Positions 33,678 through 42,278 of a DNA stretch of 64,000 nucleotides are shown piece by piece. Numbering within the stretch: the stretch's first letter is position 1; each line of letters begins with the position of its first letter. Position numbers and translations under genes: made by a program. The notes under the pieces are model-generated. The model made no database searches, had not been told where the DNA came from, and saw only the letters and a list, made by a program, of their open reading frames with translations. The stretch is from IMG/VR virus record IMGVR_UViG_3300031758_003913, positions 1-64,000 of that record; one strand, given 5' to 3'. This DNA is from a virus.

Positions 33678-34828
33678 TTTTGTAGTTTTTTAAATTCTTT
33701 TATTAAAAAAACTTTACTTTCTGCTCTAGTTACCTTAGAAGTATACTTTTCAATATATTGTTTTAACAGCGGATTAAATTCTGCCATATCTTCCGATCTA
33801 ATTTCATCAAGCTGTTGAGAATAGTTTATAAAATGTTGGAAATGATCATTTCCTTCTGAGTTGAGATATTCAGTAATACTATCGTTATTAATGTATTTAG
33901 AGACTAGTTCTTTATATTCTAATGGAGTGTTTTTAATAGACAAAAATACTGGATATTGTACTAGTTGAAATGTTTTAGAAAATCTAGGGAAGTGTTCTTT
34001 AACGTAGTTGTCTAACAAGTCGAGTTGGTTTACATTATAAATGCTTACTGCCGTATGCACGTTCATTGATGTTTTTTTATCTTTTCTTAAATCAATTAAG
34101 TTATCATAAAATTTTAAATTCTGTTCAATTGCATTCCAATCGGAGCCGCTTCTAATATAATCATTATAATGACCAAATCCGTCTATACTAATATTTAAAC
34201 TTAATTCTTTACAACTTAATAAACTGTCTAATACAGAGTCAGTTGGTTCTATAGTTCCGTTTGTGCTTAGTTGTATAGAAAGATTTTTTAAAATGTCCTT
34301 GTCTTTTAATAATTTAAAAAAATCTCTAGTTCCCGGACTGTACATTGGCTCACCACCAAGAACTTCTATTTCAATTAAGCTATCTAACTCAAGATCTTTG
34401 TATAAAGTATTTTTAATATATTTTTTCTTAGAAAAAGATTCTCCGTAAATTTTTATTTCATCTTCGTGCCAAGTATGACTATTAGGTGAACCACAACTTC
34501 TGCATTTTATGTTACAGATGTTATCCATGACTAATTCTAATTTTTTTATTGTAGTGTCAGTAGTAAATTCATATTTGTTAAGTCCGCTTTGGCGCATTGA
34601 CGGAATACCTACATCTTCTTCAGCATAGCATTGACATCCTTCTACTCGTTCGCCGTTTAACATTTTTCTACGCATTTCTTGCATTACAGGGCCGTGTCTT
34701 ACTTCATTTATTGGAATAATGTTTTGAAATAGAGTAGATTTCATAAACTGTCCGCAAGGCAAAACTGTGTTATCTGCTTGCAGACTAGAACTTATAAAAG
34801 GATATACGCAATATGTCTTAGATGTCAT
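33674..34828 (-). CDS. radical SAM protein with N-terminal Twitch-like domain
   Basis: A 384-residue radical SAM enzyme. The N-terminal cluster domain has YCVYPFI, LPCGQF and EGCQCYAEEDVG. The core has CNIKCRSC, LGGEPMYSPG and STNG, then LSLNISIDG. This is the typical layout of the phage group seen eight times in the window. The start is the ATG at 34828, because the neighbouring gene on the same strand ends at 34818 and a longer form would start inside it. It lies next to a 2OG oxygenase and close to an SGNH hydrolase gene on the same strand. Substrate unknown. Confidence 0.9.
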   Translation of the reverse strand: MTSKTYCVYPFISSSLQADNTVLPCGQFMKSTLFQNIIPINEVRHGPVMQEMRRKMLNGERVEGCQCYAEEDVGIPSMRQSGLNKYEFTTDTTIKKLELVMDNICNIKCRSCGSPNSHTWHEDEIKIYGESFSKKKYIKNTLYKDLELDSLIEIEVLGGEPMYSPGTRDFFKLLKDKDILKNLSIQLSTNGTIEPTDSVLDSLLSCKELSLNISIDGFGHYNDYIRSGSDWNAIEQNLKFYDNLIDLRKDKKTSMNVHTAVSIYNVNQLDLLDNYVKEHFPRFSKTFQLVQYPVFLSIKNTPLEYKELVSKYINNDSITEYLNSEGNDHFQHFINYSQQLDEIRSEDMAEFNPLLKQYIEKYTSKVTRAESKVFLIKEFKKLQN

Positions 34829-35315
34829 ATTCTGTAATTTGTAAAACAAGTCTAGGTATCTGGCCTATGTTAGCAGCGCCATGTAAATCTGTAGAACTAG
34901 TGTAAACATATACATCACCTTTTTTATAATTAGTGATCATTTCATCTTTGTATACAAATATATGCCCAGGATGATAGTCCTGTAACGGAACCCAATATCG
35001 CAAACAGCTAACATCGTGTGTATGAGGATCAGTGTGCATTGGCATGAATTGTCCTGGGGTTAATTTAGTAATCCACCAATGAATTTTTCCATTGGTCCAA
35101 GGCGGGGAAATTATTATATCTAGATCTTTACTTTCGTAAATCCACCAATTAACTGCGTTTAGATCGTATCCAGAAGTTGCATATCGCTGATATTCTTCTT
35201 GTTCAATTTTAGAATTTGGCGGCCAATCTCTGGGGCGGGCTTGTCCTGGAGTTTCTAATATTTTAGAAATCCAATTGTCATTTATCCAAGAACTATAATT
35301 TCCTATATATTTCAT
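34818..35315 (-). CDS. 2OG-Fe(II) oxygenase-like protein
   Basis: A 165-residue protein. PGQFMPMHTDPH gives H94 and D96, and STDLHGAANIGQIPRLVLQI gives H145 and R155, the normal set for a 2OG-Fe(II) oxygenase. GHIFVYKDEMITNYKKGDVYVY between them is also found in the pair at 41-42 kb, so these are paralogues. It overlaps the radical SAM gene downstream by 11 bases and follows directly on the SGNH gene, indicating coupled synthesis. Confidence 0.78.
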   Translation of the reverse strand: MKYIGNYSSWINDNWISKILETPGQARPRDWPPNSKIEQEEYQRYATSGYDLNAVNWWIYESKDLDIIISPPWTNGKIHWWITKLTPGQFMPMHTDPHTHDVSCLRYWVPLQDYHPGHIFVYKDEMITNYKKGDVYVYTSSTDLHGAANIGQIPRLVLQITEYDI

Positions 35316-36046
35316 AAATTAAAATCTAAAACTTTTCCGTTACCATGATTGTCAATTGCTTCTACTAACATGTTTTTTACAAGATCATTAATTTCATTAC
35401 CAAATAAATGATTTGAAACTGTATCTGTATTATAATCAACATCTTTATTATACTTAGAAAAATTTTCTAAAGCTGGTCTACACTCTGTGCCACTTAAAAA
35501 TCTATAATCATAATACATGTTGTTTGCACTATAACGTGTGTTAGGGTCGTGCCAAGTTTTAAAGTTACCAAAACTCCATAGATGAATTATTTTAGTTTTT
35601 TCCATTAAGGGAAGTAATACTTCTCTATCGTAATGATATAAGGCTGCTAATCTTTCTCGCTTTTCTTTTTCCTCATTATAGAGCTCTTTATAAAATTCAG
35701 CTGCAACTTTATATTTTTTCTTATATAAAAGTCTAGTATAATGAAATTCTGAAATAGGCACATTATCTATATCTAAAACCCAAGAAGTAATGTTTCGACA
35801 CTCAGGATGATAAATTCGTCCAGGCGAAGTCCATACAAATATGCATACATCAGGTAAGTTATTAATAAACTTTGGAAATTGATACAGTATTAGATCCCAA
35901 TAGCTACTACCCCCATATCCTAAATTTACTATTTTTGCTTTGTAATGATCCTGCAATTTGTTGATATAAGTATCATACTTGTTTTTCCAAGTATAAGTAT
36001 TATTCATTTCTGCACAAAAGCTGTCGCCAAAAAAACCTATTTTCAT
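35312..36046 (-). CDS. SGNH-hydrolase-like protein
   Basis: A 244-residue protein with the SGNH block layout: block I GFFGDSFC (nucleophile Ser in GDS), block II GYGGSS, block III in VCIFVWTSPGRIY, and a C-terminal VSNHLFGNE with a possible catalytic His. It is closely related to the 223-residue protein at 47 kb. SGNH enzymes remove acyl groups or act as acyltransferases on glycans. The Asp usually three residues before His is not evident, so catalysis is not certain. It is joined by overlaps to the genes on both sides. Confidence 0.75.
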   Translation of the reverse strand: MKIGFFGDSFCAEMNNTYTWKNKYDTYINKLQDHYKAKIVNLGYGGSSYWDLILYQFPKFINNLPDVCIFVWTSPGRIYHPECRNITSWVLDIDNVPISEFHYTRLLYKKKYKVAAEFYKELYNEEKEKRERLAALYHYDREVLLPLMEKTKIIHLWSFGNFKTWHDPNTRYSANNMYYDYRFLSGTECRPALENFSKYNKDVDYNTDTVSNHLFGNEINDLVKNMLVEAIDNHGNGKVLDFNL

Positions 36047-36861
36047 TAATAATTTTCCAAATAATCTATCTTAAGAGCCTTGCGAAACTCTTCTGTAAAT
36101 TTACAATCTACACGTAAAGCATAATCCTGTTCGCCTATACTGTCGCCGCCATGCCAGTCTTCGTCATTCCAGAAGCCGGCATTGCTATTGATATAGTGTT
36201 TGTTCTCAGTATCCGGATCCCAAATATAAAATCCACGCTTGGTTCTAAAACGTATGTGTATAAATTCGTTGCGGTGGTCAGTGTAGGAGTTCTTTTCTAA
36301 TACACCATTGTTAGCATCTAAGTCTCTGTGCTCAAACCCTAGTCCATTATGATCACAGTGAAAGAATATAACTCGACCAATTTGGCTAATAATGTTTTGT
36401 TCTACTAGATTGTTTACCCACGTTACTACACCAGGAAAGTATTTGCTTTCTTCTGTAGGTTTGCGTTCTGCGCTACGGTCGTTCCAATCACCTTGTTCCC
36501 ACAGAAAGTAGTAAATATAAGGATCACTCGCACCCATGGCCATTTTAAGATAACGTGTGAATAAGTTACGATTTTTAAAATCACTCAAGTCTGTAAAATA
36601 CATAGGATCGCCGTGTACACGAATAGGATGCTCCTTGGGTAAAGCTAGATATTCTTCTACTGCTTTATAAATTGGTTTCCAATTAACTATGTAACTAGCA
36701 TCTTTCCAATCAAACCCTGGTTTCATCCAAGTGCCTTCCTTGGCATAATCTCTAGCTAGGGCAAACCCTTTACATATTTCTGGATGTAGATTTTTAAATC
36801 CATCAATATCTAAAAATGGATCTAAGTTTATATAAGGCTTACCGCCAATTCCTTTAATCAT
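36046..36861 (-). CDS. 2OG-Fe(II) oxygenase-like protein, larger form
   Basis: A 271-residue protein with a long helical N-terminal part and a C-terminal beta-helix. The iron ligands are H178 and D180 (EHRDLD), and H237 (DWHGGDS), with R250 in YALRVDCKF for 2-oxoglutarate. FFHCDHN just before it and FYIWDPDTENKHYI are further landmarks. The ATG at 36861 follows GATAAATA by four bases, with no ribosome binding site, so the mRNA appears leaderless. It opens the minus-strand block down to 33.7 kb. Confidence 0.68.
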   Translation of the reverse strand: MIKGIGGKPYINLDPFLDIDGFKNLHPEICKGFALARDYAKEGTWMKPGFDWKDASYIVNWKPIYKAVEEYLALPKEHPIRVHGDPMYFTDLSDFKNRNLFTRYLKMAMGASDPYIYYFLWEQGDWNDRSAERKPTEESKYFPGVVTWVNNLVEQNIISQIGRVIFFHCDHNGLGFEHRDLDANNGVLEKNSYTDHRNEFIHIRFRTKRGFYIWDPDTENKHYINSNAGFWNDEDWHGGDSIGEQDYALRVDCKFTEEFRKALKIDYLENY

Positions 36862-36865
36862 AAAA

Positions 36866-36873
36866 TATTTATC
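36866..36873 (-). promoter_or_regulatory. late promoter, minus strand
   Basis: GATAAATA on the minus strand, one mismatch from the T4 late consensus, four bases upstream of the ATG at 36861 in the 45-base gap between divergent genes. The plus-strand gene at 36907 has no equally good box in this gap. Confidence 0.5.
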
Positions 36874-36906
36874 TGGTAATTATATATACAATCGAGAAAC
36901 TGACAC

Positions 36907-37878
36907 ATGGTATATAAACATCTCAAGTACGGCATGACAATGATAAATGACGTTGTTCGAAATAGTTTTTATAAAAAGATTCTAAAAGATACAAAAAATA
37001 AAAACTGTTTAGAAATAGGTTTTGGATCTGGTATATTATCTATCCTTGCACTTGAAGCGGGTGCTAATCATATTGTTGCTTACGAAGAAGATTTAGAAAC
37101 TTATCAACTAGGACTTGAGATTATTCAAAATTTAGGTTTACAAAATAAAATTGAACTTATAGGCCAACAGTTTAGACCAGATAAAATACACAACCACAAA
37201 AATATAGATTACATTTTTACTGAAACAATTAATCACACTCTGTTTGGAGAGTCTATGCTTAAGGCAGTAGGTGGTGCGCTTCCAGAAATTTTACCGAACA
37301 TTTATTTTTTAGAAGTATATGCAGTTCCAATTAGCAATAATTATGCAAAAAGATTAATCAATGACGATAAAGAAGTTTGTAATCCCGGTTTAGAAATTAC
37401 TGAAAAATTTAGTGCAGTAGTAAACAAAATATTAAATAAATCAGAAGTACAACTTAAAGATGGTCTTCATGGTATAACTATCAATAATATACATCAAGTA
37501 TTAGATGTTTGCGAAATATCAAACAGTTTACCTACAAAAATGTATAATATTAATATTAACGAACCTGTTACACAAGAAGGTATTGATTGGAACATTGAAT
37601 TAGAAACAGGAACTAATTATTTGTTAATATTTAGAACTGGAATCAAGTACAAAGAACATAAACTTTATACAGACATTTGTGACAACTGGGGAACTTTTGC
37701 ACAATATCCATTAATTGTAAATGCCAACAATAATTTTAGAATAGAACAAAATTTTGCTGACGGAAATTTTATATTTTCATATAATGATCAAACAATACAT
37801 TTAATCAAAGAAGAACACAAGCACAAGTACAATATAATTGAAACACCAAAAAATAAGGTGATTAACTTTGTCCACTAA
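36907..37878 (+). CDS. class I SAM methyltransferase, PRMT-like
   Basis: A 323-residue methyltransferase. Motif I is CLEIGFGSGILS (about residues 34-45), followed by ALEAGANHIVAYEED with an acidic end for SAM ribose. TETINHTLFGES lies where protein arginine methyltransferases have the double-E loop. The C-terminal half is beta-rich like the barrel of that family. So a protein or peptide methyltransferase is plausible, but the catalytic details are loose. It opens the plus-strand block of 36.9-39.1 kb. The promoter was not resolved. Confidence 0.75.
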   Translation: MVYKHLKYGMTMINDVVRNSFYKKILKDTKNKNCLEIGFGSGILSILALEAGANHIVAYEEDLETYQLGLEIIQNLGLQNKIELIGQQFRPDKIHNHKNIDYIFTETINHTLFGESMLKAVGGALPEILPNIYFLEVYAVPISNNYAKRLINDDKEVCNPGLEITEKFSAVVNKILNKSEVQLKDGLHGITINNIHQVLDVCEISNSLPTKMYNININEPVTQEGIDWNIELETGTNYLLIFRTGIKYKEHKLYTDICDNWGTFAQYPLIVNANNNFRIEQNFADGNFIFSYNDQTIHLIKEEHKHKYNIIETPKNKVINFVH

Positions 37879-38563
37879 TTTTGAATACTATTATAATGAC
37901 GTACCTGGTAAAGGATTATGTCGTAATAATTTAATTTATACAAGTCTTATAAGTAAGGATCGTAAAACATTTTGTCAATGGTACCATAATGATACTGATT
38001 ATCATCGAGGACAAAATCAAATTGTTGATCCTGACTTAATGGAGGAAAAATGGTTACGTGAAGTAAACTACATTACTCAAATGCGTAATACATTTCCGCA
38101 TCTAGTTCCTAAGATTATTAATATAGATTTAGAAAAAAGAAAACTCTATCTTGAAATAGACGGTGTTGATTTTTGGCAACAAGCTGATCCTATTAAACAA
38201 GACTATGATAGTGTACTACCCAATTGGCGTGAACAAATGTTGGAAATATTTAAGGCGCATACGTCATTAGGAATATACAAATATAGTTTACATCCCAGTA
38301 GTTATTTTGTTGTTAACGGTCAGCTTAAAAGTATCAATTATTTTTTCTGTTATCGAGACCTTGATCAGCAAATTAGTTTACGTAGTGTGATGAGTCACAT
38401 CAGCGAAGATAGACAAAAGGACTTGCTACCTAAAATGACTGCTGCGGGTATAGACGTAAATATGCCAACTCCTTTTAAAGATATACAGTTACTAGCATTT
38501 GAAAGTTTTAAAACAAATTTTCCTTCAGACTTTATGGATGAATGTAAAAAATTATATGTTTAA
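37868..38563 (+). CDS. degenerate kinase-like protein
   Basis: A 231-residue protein with traces of the protein-kinase/APH fold. EVNYITQMRNTFPHLVPKIINIDLEKRKLYLEIDG corresponds to the N-lobe helix and hinge strands. GIYKYSLHPSSYFVVNGQLKSINYFF corresponds to the catalytic loop with HPSSY, where the invariant Asp and DFG are not kept. Its paralogue at 42.3-42.9 kb keeps IDWYG at that place. A pseudokinase or binding role is more likely than catalysis. The start is TTG overlapping the methyltransferase gene. Confidence 0.55.
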   Translation: MSTNFEYYYNDVPGKGLCRNNLIYTSLISKDRKTFCQWYHNDTDYHRGQNQIVDPDLMEEKWLREVNYITQMRNTFPHLVPKIINIDLEKRKLYLEIDGVDFWQQADPIKQDYDSVLPNWREQMLEIFKAHTSLGIYKYSLHPSSYFVVNGQLKSINYFFCYRDLDQQISLRSVMSHISEDRQKDLLPKMTAAGIDVNMPTPFKDIQLLAFESFKTNFPSDFMDECKKLYV

Positions 38564-39107
38564 AATTGTTCCATGGTCAGAAGAATTAGACTTAACCGAA
38601 TTCTATTCTAATGCAAAACGTAGGGGGTTTGAAAACAATAGTAATCAAAAAGTAATGATTGACTGTTTTCAAAATGAACCAGAGTGGGCAGCATGGATTC
38701 TATATCAAAATGATCGTGCTATTGGAAGTGTAGCTGCACATAGTTTTAATATCATGGGGCCTAACGCTTATCGTGTACTAGCACGTACCTGTACACTTGC
38801 TGAGGCTAATTTAAACACTGGATTGATTACAGCTAAGAAATTAATTGCTGAACATCAAAACTTAACAGATCAGTTTTTACTCCCTGCATGTATTAACTGG
38901 GCAAAGGGGGATTTGTATGCTACAAGCAATGAAAGTGTTGTAGCAAGTCAACGTCTAGTACATAGACATTATTTTCCTACACTTGCTAAACTAGGGATTG
39001 TAGAACGTGTGTGCGAAATGAATTATCGCAATACTGATCAAACTGTCTGGCGAATATATCCAGATCGATTTCTTGCTAATTTAGAACTGTATCCTAGATG
39101 GATCTAG
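38556..39107 (+). CDS. GNAT-like acyltransferase, tentative
   Basis: A 183-residue alpha/beta protein. WILYQNDRAIGSVAAHSFNIMG resembles the beta-hairpin of the GNAT fold, and the following TCTLAEANLNTGLITAKKLIAEH could be the acetyl-CoA-binding part. The characteristic RxxGxG/A loop is not clear, so the family call is tentative. The start is the ATG at 38556 overlapping the previous stop. An earlier in-frame start lies inside the kinase-like gene. The 3' end overlaps the convergent SDR gene by 27 bases. Confidence 0.5.
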   Translation: MFKIVPWSEELDLTEFYSNAKRRGFENNSNQKVMIDCFQNEPEWAAWILYQNDRAIGSVAAHSFNIMGPNAYRVLARTCTLAEANLNTGLITAKKLIAEHQNLTDQFLLPACINWAKGDLYATSNESVVASQRLVHRHYFPTLAKLGIVERVCEMNYRNTDQTVWRIYPDRFLANLELYPRWI

Positions 39108-39680
39108 GTTAGGATTGATACGATTTAATTCTGCTAATACATGTGGAGTTAATTTCCATCTAAATTCAATTTGCCTAATGCTAGGCTTTTGCGCCCAGAA
39201 TATAATTGTATCAACAATATCGTCTAATTTAGTATTGTAGTCGCTAACAAACGCAGTTGGGTCAGCATTATCTACTGCTGTACCTTCTAAAAATCCTAAG
39301 TCTAAATGTAATAAAGGAATACCATCTGGATTCAAACTTATTAGTCTACAAGTTTCTGCTAGTTCTTGTTTATCATGTACATATTGCGTAGGTATAAGTT
39401 CAGGGTAGAATCTACTAACACTTCCCATAACTACCATCATATCTACTTTGTCTTTAAGAGCATTAACTAGTTTAGTCTGTTGCTGATCACGGTAAGCATT
39501 ATTGATAAACAACTCACATCCTTCCGCTTCAGCAACTATCTTGTCAAAGTCTTTATCAATATCGTAACCGTTGCTACGACTCATTCCTATAATCTCGTGG
39601 CAACTTATTTCTGTAAACTTATCATATATTGCTTTACCTATACCATGTGTATGGCCTGTTATAATTATTTTCTTTGTCAT
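39081..39680 (-). CDS. short-chain dehydrogenase/reductase
   Basis: A 199-residue classical SDR-like protein. The cofactor motif is TGHTHGIGKA (8-17), followed by NNAYR where SDRs have NNAG, MGSVSRF with the catalytic Ser, and YVHDKQE giving YxxxK. It is shorter than the usual 250 residues and lacks much of the substrate-binding C-terminus. It lies next to a still shorter paralogue with an ATGA overlap. Substrate unknown. A sugar or hydroxylated product of the nearby oxygenases is possible. Confidence 0.8.
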   Translation of the reverse strand: MTKKIIITGHTHGIGKAIYDKFTEISCHEIIGMSRSNGYDIDKDFDKIVAEAEGCELFINNAYRDQQQTKLVNALKDKVDMMVVMGSVSRFYPELIPTQYVHDKQELAETCRLISLNPDGIPLLHLDLGFLEGTAVDNADPTAFVSDYNTKLDDIVDTIIFWAQKPSIRQIEFRWKLTPHVLAELNRINPNLDPSRIQF

Positions 39681-40117
39681 CTATTAGGACCTCCGGTTGC
39701 TCTGAACGATATAACATTAACTAATGGATTTGCCAGCCAATACTCAATAGCATTGATTACGATTTGCGAATCGTTGTAGGCAGTACTAGATAGTTTTAAT
39801 AGAACTACGTTCGGACTTTTAAGATCTAGTACACGTTCTTCTAATTTTGTTTTTTGCTGTGTATAGTCTGGCATTTCTACATCAGGAAAGTCTGTAACTA
39901 TACTGCCCATAACAACCATTTTGCCAACACTTGTGTACAACTGATTAAGTATATCCATTTGTATACCATAGGCGTTATTAATAAGCAAGTCACAACCAAC
40001 TGCGTCACCAATGTCTGATCCTCTATTAAAGGCTATAACATGATGACCTTTGTTAACAAAATGGTCGTGTAGTGCTTGGCCAAGTCCGCGAGTAGTTCCA
40101 GTAATACCGACTTTCAT
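39677..40117 (-). CDS. short SDR paralogue
   Basis: A 146-residue protein with TGTTRGLGQA at the N-terminus, NNAYGIQ, MGSIVTDFP and YTQQK (YxxxK). These align with its 199-residue neighbour, so this is a tandem duplicate that has lost about 50 residues, mainly between the cofactor strand and NNAY. All key residues remain, so it could still be active. Overlaps at both ends place it in the operon 43.6-39.1 kb. Confidence 0.75.
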   Translation of the reverse strand: MKVGITGTTRGLGQALHDHFVNKGHHVIAFNRGSDIGDAVGCDLLINNAYGIQMDILNQLYTSVGKMVVMGSIVTDFPDVEMPDYTQQKTKLEERVLDLKSPNVVLLKLSSTAYNDSQIVINAIEYWLANPLVNVISFRATGGPNR

Positions 40118-41145
40118 TTAACTAAATCATCTATATTTTTAAAAAAGTCTATACCTAACACTTCTTCAACTTTTGTTCTTAATGGACTGGTTTCAAGATT
40201 TTTTAATTTTCTATAAAGTTGAATATTACCCCTTTGTATGTCCATAAACTTCTTAACATAAAATTCGTTACGTAGTTGAGGATTTTCCTGAGGAACAAAA
40301 TCTTCTCTGTCAGTAAATCCAATTCGTTCACTAGCACTAAAAAAACAACTAGCTACCCATTTAGTACCTTTGGTTATTAGTGTACTTTCATGAATTGTTG
40401 ACCAATTTATAGCTTCGTCCTCGTATCCTTGTTTAAAATATAACATTGAACCAGTTTTTGGTTTAATGTGTACATCTAATTTAGGGAAACTAGTAATGCC
40501 GCCGTCAAAGTTATCGTTTAAATATAAAATACCTGTACCAACTCTATCACCACCGTGACTGTAATAATTAATCTGCGTAGGATCATAAGGGTAATCGTGA
40601 TGTAGATCTAAGAACTGTCCTACTTCATAATTGTATATGTCGATCGCTTCTATATACGAATAAGGTATACCAATGTTATCTACGATAGTTCTAGCAATAA
40701 TGTTGTAATGATGCGGATCCATACCTAGGCTAATTCCTCGATTTTCAACATCTTCAGTTACTTGAGTGTAGCTTTCTTGTCTTGATTGACCGCCACTATT
40801 AGGATTCATACCATCTAAGACATGTTTGTTTATTATTTCGTTACACATATCAATAGATACTACATCTTCAAATACAGCTATGAACGGCATCATAGAATAT
40901 ACTTTGCAGTTTTTCATAGTAAGAATGGGTTTAGCTATAGCATCATCACGTATAACAGAAATAACAGTTGCGTGATCTCTGCCATTTACAGTTACACGCT
41001 CAAAAGAAATTTGTTGTAGTTCCTTCATAGTCTTTGGTTCTGTAATTAAGTGTCGCTTGTCACAGATTATTTCGTCACCTTGATCTGTTCTAACAAATCC
41101 AAAGCCTTTAGCATCATTAAACCATGTAACTATACCTTTTTCCAT
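40114..41145 (-). CDS. fusion of a cold-shock domain with a prolyl-4-hydroxylase-like 2OG oxygenase
   Basis: A 343-residue two-domain protein. Residues 1-65 form a cold-shock domain (GIVTWFNDAKGFGFVR, with RNP1-like KGFGFV at 13-18). Residues about 80-270 form a P4H-type oxygenase: H182 and D184 in LHHDYPYD, a GDRVGTGILYLND strand, GSMLYFKQG, distal H252 in STIHEST, and K262 in KGTKW for 2-oxoglutarate. The last 70 residues are helical. Cold-shock domains bind single-stranded nucleic acid, so the fusion suggests hydroxylation of, or next to, RNA or ssDNA. It shows no frameshift or linker break. Confidence 0.88.
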   Translation of the reverse strand: MEKGIVTWFNDAKGFGFVRTDQGDEIICDKRHLITEPKTMKELQQISFERVTVNGRDHATVISVIRDDAIAKPILTMKNCKVYSMMPFIAVFEDVVSIDMCNEIINKHVLDGMNPNSGGQSRQESYTQVTEDVENRGISLGMDPHHYNIIARTIVDNIGIPYSYIEAIDIYNYEVGQFLDLHHDYPYDPTQINYYSHGGDRVGTGILYLNDNFDGGITSFPKLDVHIKPKTGSMLYFKQGYEDEAINWSTIHESTLITKGTKWVASCFFSASERIGFTDREDFVPQENPQLRNEFYVKKFMDIQRGNIQLYRKLKNLETSPLRTKVEEVLGIDFFKNIDDLVK

Positions 41146-41149
41146 TTTA

Positions 41150-41710
41150 TCACCATATGTTAAATAAATATTTTGGTACTAAGCCGCAGTTCATACCCGA
41201 GTGCCATAACCTTCGACTATCCCACTGAAATACGTCACCTTGTTCTTTACTATACAGTATTTCATCATCTACTACAAATACATGACCAAATGCTGGCTTG
41301 CTAATATGAGCATGCCATCTTAATCTATCTGGAATAGACAGGTAGTATTCCTCGTTGTCGTTTACGTCCCAGTGTATTGGGGCAAAGCGGCCTGGCCACA
41401 CTCGACTAATCCACGCAGAGTCATACTTTTCAATACTATACTTTTTACAAAATGCATCTACTACACTCTGATCAAAGTGTACACCGGGAAAAAACATATC
41501 CCATTGCACAGTACCACCTTCTTCTACGGCTTTGTATCCATTTTGCTTCCATAACTCAATAACTTCATTTAACTTAGGAATATCATCACCTTCTTTGTGA
41601 CTTGGCCCAGTAAACGGGCCTGGATGACTTTCGTGACCACATTTTTCTAGTCCGGCTATAACTTCGTCCCAGTTAATTATATCGCTAGAGTTACCTAAAA
41701 ATTTAATCAT
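41150..41710 (-). CDS. 2OG-Fe(II) oxygenase-like protein, tandem copy 1
   Basis: A 186-residue protein with PGRFAPIHWDVND giving H113 and D115, and RRLWHSGMNCG giving H170. GHVFVVDDEILYSKEQGDVFQWD fills the space between. It is a tandem paralogue of the next gene, with the same ligand positions. It also shares a layout with the 34.8-kb gene. The C-terminal Arg or Lys for 2-oxoglutarate is K180 or not clear. It stands just downstream of the other copy and overlaps its stop. Confidence 0.72.
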   Translation of the reverse strand: MIKFLGNSSDIINWDEVIAGLEKCGHESHPGPFTGPSHKEGDDIPKLNEVIELWKQNGYKAVEEGGTVQWDMFFPGVHFDQSVVDAFCKKYSIEKYDSAWISRVWPGRFAPIHWDVNDNEEYYLSIPDRLRWHAHISKPAFGHVFVVDDEILYSKEQGDVFQWDSRRLWHSGMNCGLVPKYLFNIW

Positions 41711-42278
41711 TTAACGATCCTAAAAAATGAAATAGATATTGCGGTCCTTCGCCGCCATTAACACCTGCGTGATGGGATCGATAATTATCCCACTGATATA
41801 TTTCTCCACGTTTAATATTATGAAAGGCCTTGTCTTCTAAAATCATTACGTGACCAAATTTTGGAGGGTCTATAAAACAAACGTAGCGCACTAATGTACC
41901 TTCTTTTAACCATTCCTTTTCATGATCCTCGACGTCCCAGTGATAAGGAACCATGTTACCTGGCATTACTTTGCTTATAAACACTCGTCGAGGTTTTATA
42001 TTAAACATACGTTCAAACACCTGTTGTACTTCTATATCAAAGTGTTGCCCTGGATAATAGTCCCACCATTCTATTTGTTTTAAATCGTAACCAGCTTTTT
42101 CCCAAGTACCAATTACTTCTCTATAAGAGCTTAGTAATTCTTGGTCGTCTACTGCTTCTGCTTCGCTGCGATCCACTACACTAGTAACAGTATTATGATC
42201 ACCAACATGATGTTGAATATCAGCAACAACTTTATCCCAGTCAATTAAGCCCTGTGTTGTTCCTACTCTTTTAGGCAT
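41703..42278 (-). CDS. 2OG-Fe(II) oxygenase-like protein, tandem copy 2
   Basis: A 191-residue protein, paralogue of the gene at 41.2-41.7 kb. PGNMVPYHWDVEDHE gives H113 and D115. WDNYRSHHAGVNGG gives the distal His. GHVMILEDKAFHNIKRGEIYQWD matches the middle segment of the other copy. The N-termini (LIDWDKVVADI and IINWDEVIAGL) also align. The two therefore arose by tandem duplication and have diverged. Overlaps on both sides show a common transcript. Confidence 0.72.
   Translation of the reverse strand: MPKRVGTTQGLIDWDKVVADIQHHVGDHNTVTSVVDRSEAEAVDDQELLSSYREVIGTWEKAGYDLKQIEWWDYYPGQHFDIEVQQVFERMFNIKPRRVFISKVMPGNMVPYHWDVEDHEKEWLKEGTLVRYVCFIDPPKFGHVMILEDKAFHNIKRGEIYQWDNYRSHHAGVNGGEGPQYLFHFLGSLND

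Noticed and set aside
36874-36906. Late promoter for the plus-strand methyltransferase gene at GGTAATTA
   Set aside because: Only a weak match to TATAAATA, with an ordinary AT-rich surround. Not enough to call.
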